This document shows, piece by piece, positions 19,400 to 27,955 of a stretch of 55,641 nucleotides of DNA. The position numbers and the translations under genes were made by a program. The stretch's first letter is position 1. Each line of letters starts with the position of its first letter. Under the pieces are notes generated by a model. That model was given only the letters and a program-made list of their open reading frames with translations. It did not search any database and had not been told where the DNA came from. This stretch comes from Actinomycetota bacterium (lineage in GTDB: Bacteria > Actinomycetota > Geothermincolia > Geothermincolales > RBG-13-55-18), in the NCBI GenBank assembly GCA_030019255.1, contig JASEFK010000007.1, positions 95,709 through 151,349 of the forward strand. The letters run 5' to 3'.

Positions 19400-20383
19400 T
19401 CAAGGCTGCGGCGGGAACTCCTCCCCCGCCTCGCCCTCCCGGCTGCACGGCACCATCTCCTCCCGGGAAAGAGGCCTTTTCCGCTTACCATATATTCCCA
19501 GAAGGCGCGCCGCCTCCTCAAGAGCCTCCTCCCCGGGCGCACCGCCACGGGGAAAGCGCCGCAGCAGTGCGGTGGGTCCCGGCTGGTCCCTCTCCCGCAG
19601 GAGGAGGTCGGAGGGAAGGGCGGCCTCCCTGAGTCTCAGGTTCTCCTCGTGCCTCCTCCCCAGGACGATGAGGGTGTCCCCCACCCAGAATTGGCGTCCC
19701 AGCTTGACCAGCTCCGCGTCGTGGCGGTCGAACCCGGGAACCCGGGCCATAAGTTCCCGGAGGCGGGAGGTGAAACCGGGGTCGGTGAGCAGACAGCCCC
19801 CGGCCGGGCTCTCGTAGTCCACGATCCCCCACTCCTTGGCCAGCTCCATCTGTCGGCGGCGGGAGCGCCCGCTTATGTCCAGGAGGTCCTCGCGCCTCAC
19901 CCACCCCTCCCTCTCTGGGCGGGTCTCCGGCAGGAGGCGTGCGGACAGAGGGCGCAGAAGGAGGTCGCCTGCCCCCGAGTGACGGGCCACCAGCTCAAGG
20001 GCCTGCCGGTTCTGGGATTTGGGCCGCTCCCCCAGCACCTCCCCCGTGGCGATGAACCAGCCGCCGAGCTCCTCCAGCCTCTCCAGCGCCCTGCCCACCA
20101 TGAGGGCGTGGCAGTCGATGCATGGATTGAGGTTCTTTCCGTATCCGAAACGCGGGTTCTTGACTATCTCCAGGTGGGGCTCGGTGATATCCTCCACATG
20201 GAAGGGGATACCCAGGTGGCGGGCGGCCTTCTCCGCCTTGGCGCTCCCGAAAAAGGGGCTTCGAAAGGCCAGGCCTACCACCTCCACCCCGCATCGGCGC
20301 AGGAGCTCCGCGGCCAGCATGGAATCCAGGCCCCCGGAAAGCAGTACTACCGCACGGGGATTCGCTCCGCTTCGTTTCTCCAC
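19400..20383 (-). CDS. PP-loop tRNA-thiolation-like protein
   Basis: A 327-residue ATP pyrophosphatase-fold protein. SGGLDS (16-21) is the PP-loop. Cysteines C88 and C91 in NPCIDC and C197 in AGGCLLTD match the catalytic and sulfur-relay positions of ThiI/MnmA-like RNA sulfurtransferases. The last third (FWVGDTLIVLGRRHEENLRLRE) resembles the NFACT-R_2 domain fused to short ThiI-like proteins. It lacks the THUMP and rhodanese domains of classical ThiI. Likely role is tRNA thiouridine formation; the exact modified base is not known. It is often annotated as tRNA 4-thiouridine synthase or MnmA-like. Confidence 0.75.
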   Translation of the reverse strand: MEKRSGANPRAVVLLSGGLDSMLAAELLRRCGVEVVGLAFRSPFFGSAKAEKAARHLGIPFHVEDITEPHLEIVKNPRFGYGKNLNPCIDCHALMVGRALERLEELGGWFIATGEVLGERPKSQNRQALELVARHSGAGDLLLRPLSARLLPETRPEREGWVRREDLLDISGRSRRRQMELAKEWGIVDYESPAGGCLLTDPGFTSRLRELMARVPGFDRHDAELVKLGRQFWVGDTLIVLGRRHEENLRLREAALPSDLLLRERDQPGPTALLRRFPRGGAPGEEALEEAARLLGIYGKRKRPLSREEMVPCSREGEAGEEFPPQP

Positions 20384-20600
20384 TTCGGCCTTCCCTCCTA
20401 TCCACCATTACCGATACTTCGGGCACGCGGTCCTCCTTGCTTCCCGATCCCGCGCGGGAACCCGGCGACGACGGCATAATCCTCGCCGGAACCTTTCTCC
20501 GGCAGCGATCCTGCGGCCGGCATCCCGAGGCGCGTATCTTCCGGAGAGGACGCACCGATGCCGTCGTCTGGATCCTACATCACCATCCCGCGTTCCGCGA

Positions 20601-20618
20601 TGCTATCATTATCCCATG
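20601..20618 (+). promoter_or_regulatory. Extended -10 box abutting an ATG (probable leaderless start)
   Basis: TGC-TATCAT (20601-20609) is followed by 6 nt and then the ATG at 20616. There is no Shine-Dalgarno. With a start point about 7 nt after the -10 box, the transcript would begin at the ATG itself. Confidence 0.65.
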
Positions 20619-21173
20619 GAGGACATTCCACGGCTTGCGGATCGCGTGAACTACGCGGACCTCTATTCCCGGGCCCTCCTCCGGGTAGGAAAGGGGTTGA
20701 GCGTTCCGGAGGCCGTTTCCTCCTGTGCCCGGGAGGAATACCCACACGCCTACCGGGATGTCCTGGACACGGCCATGGATATCCTCGAGCGCCTCAAGGA
20801 AAGGCGGGGCTGGGGCTCGCTGCGGGCCCTCCGGGAGCTGGCGGGAAACCCGCGGGCGGTGGAGGAGATACGCGAGCGGCCAAGGAACGCCTCGCCGGGA
20901 GGAAGTGTCAGGGGCTCCGGCACGGAGGTCTTCGCCGACTTCCCGCGCATATTCTCCCTGGCTCAGCGCAAGCGGAAGGCTGGCTTTTCCCTTGAGGACT
21001 GCGTGGACATGGCGGTACGGGAGCTCTACCCCCACACCTTCAGGCGCACCCGGGAGGCGGCCCTCCTATACCTGCGCAGGGCGGCCCACCGCCTGAACAC
21101 CCACGAGCTGCGGGCCCTGCGGGAGCTGGCGGAGGACCCGGGCCTCTTCCGCACCCTCTTCGGAGAGGACTGA
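20616..21173 (+). CDS. Internally duplicated helical protein, unknown function
   Basis: A 185-residue protein I do not recognise. It consists of two copies of one about 70-residue unit: residues 14-84 and 109-182. Both share G-[LF]-S-[VL]-x(2)-[AC]-V early, then YPH, an amphipathic helix, and LRALRELA followed by [GE][ND]P. The linker 86-105 is Gly/Ser-rich. No signal peptide or membrane helix is seen, and the composition suggests an all-helical cytosolic protein. The ATG is 6 nt downstream of an extended -10 box, so the mRNA is probably leaderless. The stop codon touches the left arm of the inverted-repeat element. Confidence 0.75.
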   Translation: MEDIPRLADRVNYADLYSRALLRVGKGLSVPEAVSSCAREEYPHAYRDVLDTAMDILERLKERRGWGSLRALRELAGNPRAVEEIRERPRNASPGGSVRGSGTEVFADFPRIFSLAQRKRKAGFSLEDCVDMAVRELYPHTFRRTREAALLYLRRAAHRLNTHELRALRELAEDPGLFRTLFGED

Positions 21174-21266
21174 GGGGTCAGGTCTTGAATTTTGCAATCG
21201 TGGGCGCTGTGTAAATCCCAAGAAATGCGACATGCCCTGGTATGCAAAATTCAAGACCTGACCCCT
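21173..21266. mobile_element. 94-bp element with 24-bp perfect inverted ends (MITE/REP-like)
   Basis: Perfect 24-bp inverted repeats at 21173-21196 and 21243-21266 (left arm begins AGGGGTCAGGTCTTGAAT) flank a 46-bp centre. It sits between two convergent genes: its left end overlaps the last base of the upstream stop codon, and its right arm supplies the last codons and stop of the response regulator. No transposase is present and only one copy lies in the window. I recall this arm sequence near REP-associated (Y1) transposases, but that is memory, not a search. As RNA it would form a long hairpin and could end transcription from both sides. Confidence 0.7.
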
Positions 21267-21718
21267 TTCTCTTTCTCCCGGTCTATTCTGCTCAGGAGGT
21301 CGAGCAGGTATTCCACGTGCCGGGCCCTTTCCTCCAGCCTCTCCTCGTAGGAACGGGACAGGACCTCCCGGATTATCTCCACCAGCCGGTGGGGGTCGAA
21401 GGGCTTGGTCACGTATTCGTCTGCCCCCCGCCTCCACCCCTCGAACATGTCCCGGTCCTCGGTGCAGGCGGTGAGCATGATCACCGGTAGTTTCTCCGTG
21501 CGCGGGTCCCCCCTCAGGCGGGCCAGGACCTCGAAGCCGTCCATCTTCGGCATCATGATGTCCAAGAGCACCAGGTCCGGACTCTCCTCCTTTACCATGC
21601 GTATGGCTTCCTCTCCGGAAAGCGCCTTCAGGGGCTGGAAACCCTCGAACTCGAGCACCGTGGAGAGAAGGTTGGCCATGGTGGCGTCGTCGTCCACGAT
21701 GAGTATCTTCTCCGCCAT
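21251..21718 (-). CDS. Single-domain response regulator (CheY-like)
   Basis: A 155-residue receiver domain with no output domain. Acidic residues D9-D11 in VDDD, the phospho-acceptor D53 in LLDIMMPKMDG, the conserved Thr in IMLTA and the Lys in TKPFDPH (about 106) are all present. A charged helix of about 30 residues follows. The final GVRS and stop codon are encoded by the inverted-repeat element, so the native C-terminus may have been altered by the insertion. AAGGAGG lies upstream of the ATG. A histidine kinase gene lies 1.5 kb away and could be its partner (inference). Confidence 0.9.
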   Translation of the reverse strand: MAEKILIVDDDATMANLLSTVLEFEGFQPLKALSGEEAIRMVKEESPDLVLLDIMMPKMDGFEVLARLRGDPRTEKLPVIMLTACTEDRDMFEGWRRGADEYVTKPFDPHRLVEIIREVLSRSYEERLEERARHVEYLLDLLSRIDREKEKGVRS

Positions 21719-22357
21719 GCTCTCCCTCCTTCACCCTCAGCTCCACCCGCGAACGTTTCCCCACGCGAAAAGGTCCGGAAACGGAAAGTGACGCCCGCGA
21801 ATGCCGTGTCAATTATGGTAATTAATCGGTCGCGCAATGGCTTTCCTTAATGCCTAATCATGTCTCACCCGAGGCCTGCGCGGCCGCCGTCAGTCTTTTC
21901 CTTATTCCACCATCTCATCCCCTCCCCTCACCGGGCACGAAGACCGATTTCTTGATCCTTGACATTCTCCGTCCTCCCTACTTCGGAGACCGGACGCGGT
22001 ACCACGGTTGCCGTACCGGGTAACGGAGGGAATGCTCCACTCCTTCCCCGGGCCTCACCGGTTTCACAAGTTCGGCAGGGCGGTCCCCCGAAACCTCTCG
22101 ACCCCTAAAGCGCCACCGGAAATTCGCGGCATCAAGGCCATCTCCTCGACCCTCGGCGCCGAGAGGAGGGACGGGAATCAACCCATAAAGGAAGTCCCTG
22201 CCGGGATTAACCTCGCACCTCTTCCCGTGTTAACCTTATCTGGGCAACCGCTGCCGGCAGCGCCATTATCAGAGGGAATCGCAAGTCCATGAAAATGCAG
22301 GGATCACCTGGCGGGGTGCCTGCCTCCGGCGGTTCCCCATAAGCACGGGAGGGCGGA
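21719..22357. other. Intergenic region between divergent genes
   Basis: About 640 bp with no supported gene. A GC-rich stem (CCTCGGCGCCGAGAGG, near 22149-22164) is visible. A 67-codon open frame on the minus strand at 21978-22181 lacks a Shine-Dalgarno and recognisable content. Promoters for both flanking genes must lie here, but I cannot place them with confidence. Confidence 0.35.
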
Positions 22358-23215
22358 TTGCGGGAAAACCTCCATCAGGAACCGGAAGCCGTCCCGGGGT
22401 CGATCGCCTTCATCGCCGCCACCCCCGACGAATCCTCCTGCCTCTTGCCCCTCCTGCGGGATCCCACCTCGCTCCCCGCCCCACGGGGAATGGAGCTTCG
22501 GCGGGGCAGCCTGGGATCCTCCCACGTCCTTGTCCTCACCTGCGGCGTGGGGAAGGTGCCCGCGGCGGCAGGCTCCATGTATCTTCTGGAGCGTCACCGG
22601 GCCCGCGTCCTGGTGCTCATAGGCACCGCGGGCTCCCTGGATCCCCGCCTCCGCCTCGGCGACCTGGTGGTTGCGGACGAGGTGCTCCCCGCGGACGTGG
22701 GGGTAATCCACTCCGGGGGCTTCGGCCACACGGGTCCGGGACTATGCGAAGGGGGCAAGGTGCTCTTTTATCCCTCCTTCCCGGCAGGGGGCGAACTGGC
22801 AGAGATGGCGGGAAGGTCCGCCGCCCGGACGGCCTTGACCTGCCACCGGGGCAGGATCATCACCTGCGACCAGGTGGTCCTGGACCCCGAACTGCGCGCC
22901 CACCTCGGATCGACCTTCCGGGCCCTGGCGGTGGAGATGGAGGGTTCCGCCGTGGTCCAGGTGGCCGCTGGGGCCGGGGTGCCCGCGGCCGTCATCAAGG
23001 CGGTCAGCGACGAGATGGAGCACGATTTCGTGGGCCTGGAGGACCTCCTGCCCTATTCCGGCCAGTCCCGACCCGACCTGTGGTCCAAGCGCTTCCGGAT
23101 GATGGCCGCCGACGGCTCCCTCCTCGCCCGGGCGCGGGATATGCGCCGGGGCATGCGCCGGGCGTTGGCCAGCCTTCGCCGCTTTCTAGAAGCCTTCCTC
23201 CCCGCGCTCTCCTGA
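22358..23215 (+). CDS. MTA/SAH nucleosidase-like (PNP/UDP family) protein
   Basis: A 285-residue phosphorylase/nucleosidase-fold protein. GTAGSLDPRLRLGDLVV is the phosphate-proximal family segment, VEMEGSAVVQVA carries the Met-Glu pair that binds the ribose, and SDEMEHDF contains the catalytic acidic residue region. It is longer than Pfs/MTAN (about 230) because of an N-terminal leader and a basic C-terminal tail. Candidate substrates are methylthioadenosine, S-adenosylhomocysteine or futalosine; sequence alone does not decide. The TTG start at 22358 has GGAGGG 4 nt upstream. Confidence 0.8.
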   Translation: MRENLHQEPEAVPGSIAFIAATPDESSCLLPLLRDPTSLPAPRGMELRRGSLGSSHVLVLTCGVGKVPAAAGSMYLLERHRARVLVLIGTAGSLDPRLRLGDLVVADEVLPADVGVIHSGGFGHTGPGLCEGGKVLFYPSFPAGGELAEMAGRSAARTALTCHRGRIITCDQVVLDPELRAHLGSTFRALAVEMEGSAVVQVAAGAGVPAAVIKAVSDEMEHDFVGLEDLLPYSGQSRPDLWSKRFRMMAADGSLLARARDMRRGMRRALASLRRFLEAFLPALS

Positions 23216-23221
23216 TCCCTC

Positions 23222-24355
23222 TCAACCATCCACGGTGGGGACCGCACCTCTCCCCATTTCGCCGACGGCGGGAACGGTGAAGAAGAAAGCGGAGCCGCTC
23301 CCGGGCTCCGATTCCACCCATATCCTCCCGCCCCAGCTCTCCACCGCCTTCTTCACGATGGACAACCCCAACCCCAAGCCGGGTTCCTCGCAGGAAAGCA
23401 GGCGCCGGAAGGGCTGAAATATCTCCTCCGCCTTCCCCGGCTCTATTCCCGTGCCGTTATCCCTCAGGTACAGGCAGATCATCCTCCCTTCGGGCCTCCA
23501 GCCGAGTCTGACCCTCAGGGGCGCGTCCGGTCTCCGGTACTTGAGCGCGTTGTCCAGCAGGTTGGAGAAGACCTGCTGGAGGCGTACGGGATCGGCCCTT
23601 ACCGGAGGGGTGCCCTCGTCGACCTCCACCCAAGCCTGGAGGTTCTCCAGGTCCAGGGCCCTCTCCATGGCCACCTCCCGGAACACCTCCCCCGGGTCCA
23701 CCACCTCGAGAGACGCGGGCCCGGCGCTCGCCCTGGCATAGGCAAGAAGGGAGCTGATGAGCCGGCCCATGCGTTCCGCGGCCTTTTCCATCCTCTCCAG
23801 GTACTCTTTCTCCTCCTCCCCCAGCCTATCCCCGGCCCTCTCCTTCAGAAGCTCCAGGAATCCGGTGATCACCACCAGGGGGGCATTCAGGTCGTGGGAG
23901 ACGGTCTGGGCGTAGGCCTCCAGTTCGCGGTTTTTCTCCCTGAGCTCGGCGGTTCTCTCCTCTACCACCCTCTCCAGCTCCCGGTAATGGTTCTCCAGTT
24001 CCCCGTGCAGTTGTCCCTGTCTCCGGCTCAGGTAGGCCACCACGCATCCCACCATGATTAAGGATAAGCCGCGGACCACTTCCACCCACATGGAGACCTG
24101 CAATCCGCTCGCGGCATGGGAGAGCAGCAGAAGGGCGAAAAGGGAAGCGGCTACGCTCAACCCCTTCCAGTCCCACCACAGGGCGGCCAGGACCACGGGA
24201 AGGTAGAAGAAGTGGCTGAAGACCACGTCCTTTTTCAGCCCAAGGTGAAAGACCAGCACCAGGGCCAGGGAGGCCGCTAAAAGGACCGCCAGGATTGAAA
24301 AACGCGACCATCTCCCCGGACGCCGCTTCCCGTTACCCTTTGTGGACATCCTCAT
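23222..24355 (-). CDS. Membrane sensor histidine kinase
   Basis: A 377-residue kinase. Four membrane helices lie at about 20-38, 48-62, 66-83 and 92-110 with almost no loops, so it has no extracellular sensor domain. A coiled coil (115-148) leads to the H-box SHDLNAPL with H154, then NLLDNALKY (N-box), DNGTGI (G1) and GLGLGLSIV (G2). ATG at 24355 is preceded by AAGGG; an ATG two codons later is equally possible. No response regulator is adjacent in the operon; the CheY-like gene at 21251-21718 is the nearest. The gene converges on the nucleosidase with a 6-bp gap. Confidence 0.92.
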   Translation of the reverse strand: MRMSTKGNGKRRPGRWSRFSILAVLLAASLALVLVFHLGLKKDVVFSHFFYLPVVLAALWWDWKGLSVAASLFALLLLSHAASGLQVSMWVEVVRGLSLIMVGCVVAYLSRRQGQLHGELENHYRELERVVEERTAELREKNRELEAYAQTVSHDLNAPLVVITGFLELLKERAGDRLGEEEKEYLERMEKAAERMGRLISSLLAYARASAGPASLEVVDPGEVFREVAMERALDLENLQAWVEVDEGTPPVRADPVRLQQVFSNLLDNALKYRRPDAPLRVRLGWRPEGRMICLYLRDNGTGIEPGKAEEIFQPFRRLLSCEEPGLGLGLSIVKKAVESWGGRIWVESEPGSGSAFFFTVPAVGEMGRGAVPTVDG

Positions 24356-24939
24356 CCCCCTATCCCTTTGAAGGCGCCGCTCCTTTTCCTTTTCAAGGGA
24401 GCGGGAAGCATGGCGCTTCTCACCGCGCCTTCCCACGCCGCCCGCGCCCTTCCCGGTCGCACAAGGGAAACCTGCCTTCCGCTGCAGATAAGTTCGCGGC
24501 CTTTACGGGTGCCACTCCGGACGGCGGAGCTCCTCCCGAATGCTGAAGCCCATCCCGTGCACGACGGCAGGCGCCGGCCACGCAAGGGTTCATCTCCCGG
24601 AAAACCACGCCCTCGGCCTCGGAACCGGCATCCCGTCGGGACCCTTTTCCCGAAGGGGGGAGCGATTCGACCAGAATGTGCATCTCCGCAATCCAGGCCC
24701 GGCGACCGCCGGCACGATACGCGATTATTATAATCCCAGAGGTTAAGATCCCGAGGCCTTCCACCACCCCATCCGTAAATCGGCGCCCGAGCGAGCCCGC
24801 AGCCCATTCCCCACGGCCAACGGAGGTATTTCTCCTTGGGTTCATTACCTGCCTGAAACCGTACCACACGCGCCATTCTTTGCTACCGCCCGTCACGCCG
24901 CTTTCACGAGCAGCGGGGGTCGGAAAAGTTCACGTCTGC
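24356..24939. other. Intergenic region between divergent kinase and membrane-protein genes
   Basis: Nearly 600 bp with no supported gene. It contains an isolated TATAAT-like sequence at 24728-24735 that reads similarly on both strands, but no matching -35. A small open frame on either strand lacks a Shine-Dalgarno. Confidence 0.35.
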
Positions 24940-24954
24940 TATAATAAACCCATG
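24937..24954 (+). promoter_or_regulatory. Extended -10 box abutting an ATG (probable leaderless start)
   Basis: TGC-TATAAT (24937-24945), a perfect extended -10 box, is followed by 6 nt and the ATG at 24952. No Shine-Dalgarno exists. The arrangement is the same as at 20601-20618. Confidence 0.75.
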
Positions 24955-25401
24955 TCCGGGGAAGCATCTGGCGTGCGGGGTGGCGAAGCCCTGAAGAGGC
25001 GGCTGCTGGCCGGGCTGCTGGGTTTCACGGGGGCGGCCACCGCCGCATTCTGGATACTCTTCTTCACCGGGAAGATTCAGGCCACCGAGACGGAGCAGGA
25101 CGAAGCCTTCGAGCGCGCTTTCCCCCTGGCCGATTCCTGGATGAGCACCGCCTGCATGCTAGCCGCCTGGCATCTCTGGAAGGGCGAACCGGAGGGCGGA
25201 TTCTTCGGGGTGGCAGCGGGGAGTTCCCTCCTCTTCCTCTCCCTCATGGACATCCTCTACTCCCTGGAGAACCGCAAGTACTGGCCCCTGGACCGGGACC
25301 GCTTCACGATGCTCCTCATCCACCTGTGGACGCTGGGGCTGGGGTCGGCCACGCTTTCCTATTTTTGGAAAAAGACCGTACCGGCGGCCCCCGGGTCCTG
25401 A
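24952..25401 (+). CDS. Four-helix membrane protein, unknown function
   Basis: A 149-residue integral membrane protein with helices at about 18-40, 59-76, 82-104 and 118-138, and a basic N-terminus that suggests the N-end is cytoplasmic. Between helices 1 and 2 is an acidic loop (about 44-56) and between 3 and 4 a conserved-looking NRKYWPLDRDR. I do not recognise the family. It appears to be translated from a leaderless mRNA. It converges on the phaC gene with about 125 bp between. Confidence 0.75.
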   Translation: MSGEASGVRGGEALKRRLLAGLLGFTGAATAAFWILFFTGKIQATETEQDEAFERAFPLADSWMSTACMLAAWHLWKGEPEGGFFGVAAGSSLLFLSLMDILYSLENRKYWPLDRDRFTMLLIHLWTLGLGSATLSYFWKKTVPAAPGS

Positions 25402-25528
25402 AGGCCAGCGTGGCTCACGCCGCAAGGACGAAACCTGCCGTCATCCAGGTATCGGGTCCCGGAATCACCCCCCACCCTCCAGGGCGGTCTTCCATCCGGC
25501 CGGTGAACGCGGTCCGCCACCGGATTCC

Positions 25529-26752
25529 TCAGGTCCCGGAAGGCTTCCCGGGAGCCCTTGTCGCCTTGCTCCCGGGCCTGCCGGCGGTGGAAGCGGAGGC
25601 CTCCCCGCCGGATGCCCCCGCCGGCCTCGCGGAGGCCGCTTTCCCCGAGCTTCCCCTTACCCTGCCGCCCTTTTTCGCGCCGGGACAGCGTTCCACCAAC
25701 CACCCGGAGACCATGGGGGCCAACTCCTTCTGGGATCGGGAGCTCACGTAGATCCCGATATGCCCCCCGGGGAAACCGTACAGCGTCTTGTCCTCGCTTC
25801 CCACCAGGTCGTTGAGGGGGATGGAGGAGGCGGGGGGCACCAGGTGGTCCTCGGTGGCGTAGATGTTGAGGAGGGGCATGGTTATCCTCCCCAAGTCCAC
25901 CCGCCGGCCCCCTATCTCCAGCTCCCCCTTGACAAGCTTGTTCTGCTGGTAGAGCTCCTTGATGAACTTTCGGTAGGCTTCCCCCGCCTGGGCCGGGCTG
26001 TCGAATATCCATTTCTCCATGCGCACGAAGTTGGCCACCGTGGCCGGATCGTCCAGGTTGTCCATGAGGCCCACGTACTTGTCCACCATGAGCTGGAAGG
26101 GCTTGAGCATGAGGAAACCCACGTTCATGAACTCGCCGGGGATGATGCCCATGGTATCCACCATCTTGTCCACGTCCATGTGCCGGCTCCAGACGTTGAG
26201 CAGGCCGTCGGTGACGTGGAAGTCGATAGGGGTGACCATGGTGACCAGGTTGCGTATCTTCTCCGGGTACAGGGCGGCGTAGATCACGGAGAAGGTCCCT
26301 CCCTGGCAGACCCCCAGGAGGTTGATGCGCTCCTCCCCCGACCGCTCCCGCACCAGGTCCACGCAGTCGTTGAGATACACATCTATGTAGTCCTCCAGGG
26401 TGAGGTAGCGGTCACCGTGGTCGGGATAACCCCAGTCGATGATGTAGATGTCCAGGCCCTCCCCCAGGAGGTTGCGGATGAGGCTGCGGTCGGACTGGAG
26501 GTCCATCATGTACTGGCGGTTGACCAGGGCGTAACAGATGAGCACGGGCACCGGGCAGCGCGGCTCCCCCGGCGAGAGGTAGTGGAACAGCCGCATCTTG
26601 TCCTCCTCGAAGACCAGCTCCTTGGGAGTGGGTTCCACGTCCACGTCGGGGATGCTTAAAAGTATCTCGGCCCCCTTGACCACCTTGCGGTTGATATCCT
26701 CCAGCTCCCGGAGGAAGAACTTGGGGTCCAGGAACTCGCGGAACATGCTCAT
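25529..26752 (-). CDS. phaC: Class III PHA synthase, catalytic subunit PhaC
   Basis: Polymerises (R)-3-hydroxyacyl-CoA into polyhydroxyalkanoate with PhaE. Of 407 residues, the lipase-like box GVCQGG holds C149, with D302 in ATEDH and H331 in PGGHIG; these are exactly the catalytic positions reported for Allochromatium vinosum PhaC (C149/D302/H331). The family ends near residue 355, but here about 50 more residues follow, rich in Lys, Arg, Ala, Gly, Ser and Pro. The ATG overlaps the phaE stop codon as ATGA. Confidence 0.95.
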   Translation of the reverse strand: MSMFREFLDPKFFLRELEDINRKVVKGAEILLSIPDVDVEPTPKELVFEEDKMRLFHYLSPGEPRCPVPVLICYALVNRQYMMDLQSDRSLIRNLLGEGLDIYIIDWGYPDHGDRYLTLEDYIDVYLNDCVDLVRERSGEERINLLGVCQGGTFSVIYAALYPEKIRNLVTMVTPIDFHVTDGLLNVWSRHMDVDKMVDTMGIIPGEFMNVGFLMLKPFQLMVDKYVGLMDNLDDPATVANFVRMEKWIFDSPAQAGEAYRKFIKELYQQNKLVKGELEIGGRRVDLGRITMPLLNIYATEDHLVPPASSIPLNDLVGSEDKTLYGFPGGHIGIYVSSRSQKELAPMVSGWLVERCPGAKKGGRVRGSSGKAASARPAGASGGEASASTAGRPGSKATRAPGKPSGT

Positions 26753-27906
26753 CCCTCCCCTCCCGAACCGGTCGGCGCACCCCTCATCTCCCGCAGCTCC
26801 TTCTTCAGGGACCTTACCTCCCGTTTCAGGCGGTCCAGGGTCCGGTAGAGGTGGTCCATCTCGGAGCGGTTGGGGAAGGGCAATTCCTTGGATATCTCCT
26901 CCACGTAAGCCTGGAAGGCGGAGCGGAATTCCATCCCCTTGTCCACCAGCTGCCCCAGGAGGCGGGAGAATTCCTCGGTACGGAAGAGGTCCACGTAGAT
27001 GTCCTCGTTGGTCTGCCACCACAGGCGGTAAAAGTCCCGGAAGGACATGAGCCCGTCACCGCCTTCCTCCCGCATGGAGGCCATCCGTTCCCGCAGCCTC
27101 TCGAAACCCTTGATCCCGGCGCCCTGGAGGGCGGCGTAGAACTCGGCCAGCGCGATGCCGAACTCGTTGAGGGAATCCATTGTCTTGGCATATTTTTCCA
27201 TAGACTCCCGGTAGTACCCCATGGCCGGCATGCGCAGCAGCCGCCCGTAGCTCTCCTCGTAGGCCTTCCTCCATTCCTCGTAGACCTTGAGCGCCGTCTC
27301 CGGGGTGGGACGCTCAAGGCTGAAGCCCCGCCGGGACATGGAGCGGGCGAATTCCGCCCAGGGGGCCCAGAACTGGGCCGTGAGTCCTCCGGCCAGGAGG
27401 GGTATCTCCCCGGAATAGAGCTCCGCCACCCACTGCAAAGGCTCGGGAAGGGCGGGGGTGAAGACCTTGTCCACCAGCTCCCGGTACTTTTCGGCCCACC
27501 TGTCCAGCAAGGCGTGCAGTGCCTCCAGGTCGAATTCCCCCTTCTCCCCCACGGCGCGGCGGTAATCCTCCGCCATCTCCATCCACAGGGAATACAGCTC
27601 GCCGTATATCTCGGCGGAATGGAAGGTCCGAAGGAAGGTCTCCGGCCCCACCCCGGTTACGGGGATCCCGAAACGGGACATGAGATCGCGGTTATATTCC
27701 ATCCATTCCTGGAAAAGGGACACGGCCCCGCCGGCGCCCGCCTCCCTCTCCCCCTCCCCGCCTGAAGGAGTCCTCCAGCCGGGGAAGGCACCGGAAAGGG
27801 TGTTTCCCCAGGCCTCCAGCCACAACCGGAAGGCCTCCGCCTGGAGTTCCTGCCACCTCCTCCAGGTCTCCATCCACTCCAACCGGCTCCCGCCGTTCTC
27901 CGCCAT
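26749..27906 (-). CDS. phaE: Class III PHA synthase subunit PhaE
   Basis: A 385-residue, mostly helical protein, near the about 357 residues of characterised PhaE. Position directly upstream of phaC with a 4-nt overlap, Trp/Tyr-rich helices (WMETWRRWQELQAEAFRLW at the start, FRDFYRLWWQTNEDIYVDLF near 290) and the C-terminal amphipathic coiled coil fit the family. PhaE is needed for PhaC activity in class III systems. AAGGAGGG precedes the ATG at 27906. Confidence 0.88.
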   Translation of the reverse strand: MAENGGSRLEWMETWRRWQELQAEAFRLWLEAWGNTLSGAFPGWRTPSGGEGEREAGAGGAVSLFQEWMEYNRDLMSRFGIPVTGVGPETFLRTFHSAEIYGELYSLWMEMAEDYRRAVGEKGEFDLEALHALLDRWAEKYRELVDKVFTPALPEPLQWVAELYSGEIPLLAGGLTAQFWAPWAEFARSMSRRGFSLERPTPETALKVYEEWRKAYEESYGRLLRMPAMGYYRESMEKYAKTMDSLNEFGIALAEFYAALQGAGIKGFERLRERMASMREEGGDGLMSFRDFYRLWWQTNEDIYVDLFRTEEFSRLLGQLVDKGMEFRSAFQAYVEEISKELPFPNRSEMDHLYRTLDRLKREVRSLKKELREMRGAPTGSGGEG

Positions 27907-27955
27907 ATCGCCCTCCTTGATCCAACCGGGCCGCCCGCGACAGCGGGGGACGATT

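Noticed and set aside
21978-22181. Small minus-strand open frame in the response-regulator/nucleosidase gap
   Set aside because: No Shine-Dalgarno, no recognisable content, Arg/Gly/Pro-rich as expected for random GC-rich sequence.
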